A stretch of 6,855 bases of DNA. Origin: Gemmatimonadaceae bacterium. Its GTDB lineage: Bacteria; Gemmatimonadota; Gemmatimonadetes; Gemmatimonadales; Gemmatimonadaceae. Below the pieces are notes generated by a model. The model was given only the letters and a program-made list of their open reading frames with translations. It was not told the DNA's origin and ran no database searches. This document shows, piece after piece, positions 4,936 to 6,855 of this stretch; the first letter of the stretch is position 1, and each line of letters begins with the position of its first letter. The stretch is from NCBI GenBank assembly GCA_013820975.1, contig JACDHQ010000111.1, forward strand, positions 1 through 6,855, read 5' to 3'. The position numbers and the translations under genes are program-made.

Positions 4936-6348
4936 ATGCCCATCGACCGCCGCTCCTTCCTCCACTCCTCCACGACGCTCGCCGGGGGCGCGGTCCTCGC
5001 GCCCTCGCTGATGGGCCTCGCCGCGTGCGGCCAGCCGCGCGACGCGACGCCGCTCACGCCGTCGCCAGCTGACGGAACGCCCGGCTACGGGGAGCCGAAG
5101 CGGTCCACCGACGTCCCGGAGCTCTTCGTCCCCGCCGGATTCCGCGTGGCGCGGCTCAGCCAGACGACGATGCCATCGCAGGCCGACTCCGGGTTCATCG
5201 TCCCGCAGGCACTGGATGGCATGGCGTGCTTCGCGATGCCCAACGGGCGCCTCCGGCTCGTGCGCAATCACGAGATGCGCGATCCCGCCGCGGCCGTCGT
5301 GCCGCTGAGCGCCAGGGGCGCATACGACATGAAGGGAGGCGGCGGGACGACGACGCTCGAGCTTCGGCAGGAGCGCGATGGATCGGTGCAGCTGCTCCGC
5401 GAGTTCGTGAGCCTCAGCGGCACGCATGTCAACTGCGCGGGCGGCATGACGCCGTGGCGCACGTGGATCACGTGCGAGGAGACGACCGTGGGCCCGGCCG
5501 CGGGCTACGAGCAACCGCACGGCTACTGCTTCGAGGTCCCGGTGGACGGCGACGGCGTGGCGCCGGCAGTTCCATTGAAGGCGATGGGCCGATTCTCGCA
5601 CGAGGCGGTGGCAGTGGACCCGGCGACGGACATCGTGTACCTCACCGAGGACCGGAGCTGGGCCGCGGACCGTCCGGGAACCGGCTCGGGATTCTACCGG
5701 TTCCTGCCGAACGCGCGGCAGCGGCTCGCCGAAGGCGGTCGGCTGCAGATGCTGGCGGTCGACGGCGAGCCCGGCCTGCTGACGATGCAGGGGCAGCATC
5801 GCGGCGTGGTGCGGCGCACCCGGTGGGTCGAGATCGCCGACCCCGATCCGGCGAACGCGGAACAGGAGATGGGCGCCGTCTTCCATCAGGGGCTCGCACT
5901 CGGTGGCGCCGTGTTCCAGCGGCTCGAGGGGTGCTGGTATGGCGACGGCGGCATCTTCTTCAATGCGACGAGCGGGGGAGATGCGAATGCGGGGCAGGTG
6001 TGGTTCTTCCGGCCCACCGGCGCCGACGGCGGGGAGCTGGTGCTGATCTTCGAGTCGCCGTCGCCCAAGATCATGGACTCGCCCGACAACATCTGCGTGA
6101 GCCCGCGCGGTGGAATCGTCATCTGCGAGGACGGAAGCGGCGTGCAGTTCCTGCACGGCCTCACCACGGCCGGTGACCGGTTCGACTTCATTCACACGAG
6201 CACGCGTTCCACGGAGTTCTGCGGCGCCTGCTTCAGCCCCGACGGGCGCACGCTGTTCGTCAACACGCAGGGATCCACGTCGCGTACCGGCACGGCGATC
6301 GGTGCGACCTACGCGGTGTGGGGGGCGTGGGAGCGGGGGGCGCTATAG
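4936..6348 (+). CDS. phoX: PhoX-family phosphatase (DUF839), Tat-exported, probable lipoprotein
   Basis: The 470-residue protein belongs to the PhoX phosphomonoesterases. These release phosphate from organic esters outside the cytoplasm, and characterised members use an iron-calcium centre. Family motifs appear in order: RNHEM (110-114), GGMTPWRTWITCEET (169-183), GRFSHEAVAVD (218-228), YLTEDR (235-240), YGDGGIFFNATSGG (335-348), SPDNICVSPRGGIVICED (382-399), EFCGACFSPDGRTLFVNTQ (427-445) and a closing AVWGAW. Cys180 and Glu181 in TCEE match the metal-binding segment, and Glu113, Glu223 and Glu238 are further likely ligands. The N-terminus has a twin-arginine motif (DRRSFL, 4-9), a hydrophobic stretch and LAAC (28-31), a good lipobox. 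Folding in the cytoplasm, Tat export and lipid anchoring are therefore inferred. The start is placed at 4936 because the Tat motif follows at once; no ribosome binding site is visible. The gene is divergent from the lipoprotein-protease pair. Activity on phosphomonoesters is the family expectation and untested here; the symbol is by family. Confidence 0.88.
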   Translation: MPIDRRSFLHSSTTLAGGAVLAPSLMGLAACGQPRDATPLTPSPADGTPGYGEPKRSTDVPELFVPAGFRVARLSQTTMPSQADSGFIVPQALDGMACFAMPNGRLRLVRNHEMRDPAAAVVPLSARGAYDMKGGGGTTTLELRQERDGSVQLLREFVSLSGTHVNCAGGMTPWRTWITCEETTVGPAAGYEQPHGYCFEVPVDGDGVAPAVPLKAMGRFSHEAVAVDPATDIVYLTEDRSWAADRPGTGSGFYRFLPNARQRLAEGGRLQMLAVDGEPGLLTMQGQHRGVVRRTRWVEIADPDPANAEQEMGAVFHQGLALGGAVFQRLEGCWYGDGGIFFNATSGGDANAGQVWFFRPTGADGGELVLIFESPSPKIMDSPDNICVSPRGGIVICEDGSGVQFLHGLTTAGDRFDFIHTSTRSTEFCGACFSPDGRTLFVNTQGSTSRTGTAIGATYAVWGAWERGAL

Positions 6349-6352
6349 CGCC
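6339..6352. repeat. Perfect 14-bp palindrome across the phoX stop codon
   Basis: GGCGCTATAGCGCC is its own reverse complement and includes the TAG stop (6346-6348). It overlaps the left arm of the hairpin at 6349-6372, so the two structures would compete in RNA. Confidence 0.5.
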
Positions 6353-6372
6353 GGCAGGGCTGGCTGCCGGCG
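6349..6372 (+). terminator. GC-rich hairpin after phoX, terminator-like without U tract
   Basis: The arms CGCCGGCAG and CTGCCGGCG pair perfectly over 9 bp around the 6-base loop GGCTGG, starting immediately after the phoX stop codon. No run of T follows, so it is not a textbook intrinsic terminator. It may protect the 3' end of the phosphatase mRNA or cause partial termination before the kinase gene. Confidence 0.5.
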
Positions 6373-6442
6373 ACGCGAGCGCATCGAGCAGCAGCCGAAT
6401 CTTCGCCCCGGCGCCGCTGCCGTACCCGGCGCACGGTCGGCC

Positions 6443-6855
6443 GTGATCATCGTCGTCATGGGAGTCGCCGGGGCCGGGAAGACGACGATCGGCACCCTGC
6501 TGGCCGAGACGCTCGGCTGGGAGTTTCTCGATGCCGATTCGCTGCACGCGCGGGCGAGCGTCGAAAAGATGCGGTCGGGGATCGCGCTGGAGGACGCCGA
6601 CCGCGCGCCATGGCTCGACGCCGTCCGGGCTCGGCTCGTCGACGCTGGCGCGCGGGGACGCGATATGGTCGTCGCCTGCTCCGCCCTCAAGGAGTCTTAT
6701 CGCACCGATCTGTCGGCGGGGCTGCAGGTCACCTGGGTCTACCTGATGGGATCCGAGACTCTCATCCGGCAGCGACTGGAGGGGCGCGTCGGGCATTTCA
6801 TGGATGCCGCCATGCTCCGCAGCCAGGTCGATGCGCTGGAAGAGCCGTCCGGAGT
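6443..6855 (+). CDS. gntK: Gluconokinase, 3' end cut by the window
   Basis: The 137 codons present match the GntK family, which phosphorylates D-gluconate with ATP to 6-phosphogluconate in the cytoplasm and feeds the pentose phosphate or Entner-Doudoroff route. The P-loop is GVAGAGKTT (7-15). Family signatures follow in order: GWEFLDADSLH (25-35), KMRSGIALEDADRAPWL (42-58), ACSALKESYR (78-87), YLMGSETLIRQRLEGRVGHFM (in 100-120) and SQVDALEEP (127-135). Full-length members have about 160-180 residues, so roughly 25-40 are missing to the right. GTG at 6443 gives the usual short lead (VIIVVMGV); ATG at 6458 is in frame but would leave only one residue before the P-loop. No strong ribosome binding site is seen. 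The gene lies 94 bp after phoX on the same strand, and the hairpin between them leaves co-transcription open. Confidence 0.9.
   Translation, partial: MIIVVMGVAGAGKTTIGTLLAETLGWEFLDADSLHARASVEKMRSGIALEDADRAPWLDAVRARLVDAGARGRDMVVACSALKESYRTDLSAGLQVTWVYLMGSETLIRQRLEGRVGHFMDAAMLRSQVDALEEPSG

Noticed and set aside
4855..6195. 446-codon open frame on the minus strand opposite phoX
   Set aside because: It lies wholly over a gene with full family motifs. The product is Arg/His/Ala-rich without domains, the usual antisense artefact of GC-rich codon use.
1..6855. CRISPR array, tRNA, rRNA or insertion sequence
   Set aside because: No regularly spaced 25-40 bp direct repeats, no cloverleaf or rRNA sequence, and no transposase or terminal inverted repeats were seen. 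The GTAC arrays are far too short-period for CRISPR.

Overview
The window is GC-rich throughout, and its coding strands read cleanly with high-GC codon use. No rRNA, tRNA, transposase or CRISPR is visible, and the gene content looks chromosomal. The lineage cannot be fixed from this DNA alone. A Gram-negative soil-type bacterium is likely, because the window has a Tat-exported PhoX, a DUF5916 protein, several secreted or lipid-anchored proteins, and an M6 protease ending in a dockerin-like tail. The style of that tail and the GTAC-rich spacer recall Gemmatimonadota, but that is an impression and not a proof.

Left part (1-1973, all minus strand): a BlaI/MecI-family repressor gene overlaps by 8 bp an M56 (BlaR1-type) membrane metalloprotease gene. 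Downstream, and leaving the window, is the 5' part of a gene for a secreted DUF5916 protein with a CBM9-like N-terminus. Two matching 17-bp operators (TACnACA-N3-TGTAGTA) lie one in front of blaI and one on the -10 box of the DUF5916 gene. The layout reads as a small self-regulated regulon: BlaI represses its own operon and the DUF5916 gene, and the M56 protease would relieve repression in response to an unknown signal. The M56 protein has no penicillin-binding sensor domain, so beta-lactam sensing is not supported.

Middle (1974-2462): about 490 bp without a credible gene. It carries three clusters of GTAC-centred short repeats with mostly 7-bp spacing, repeated TACTGCAGTAC palindromes and a separate perfect 14-bp palindrome.

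Right of that (2463-4771, minus strand): a small predicted lipoprotein gene is joined by a one-base TGATG stop/start overlap to a gene for a secreted M6 metalloprotease. The protease has an Ig-like C-terminal domain and a calcium-loop (dockerin-like) tail. A lipid-anchored partner holding the protease at the cell surface is an attractive but unproven reading.

Far right (4936-6855, plus strand): a divergently transcribed PhoX-family phosphatase with both a Tat signal and a lipobox, a GC-rich hairpin just after its stop codon, and then a gluconokinase gene cut by the window end.
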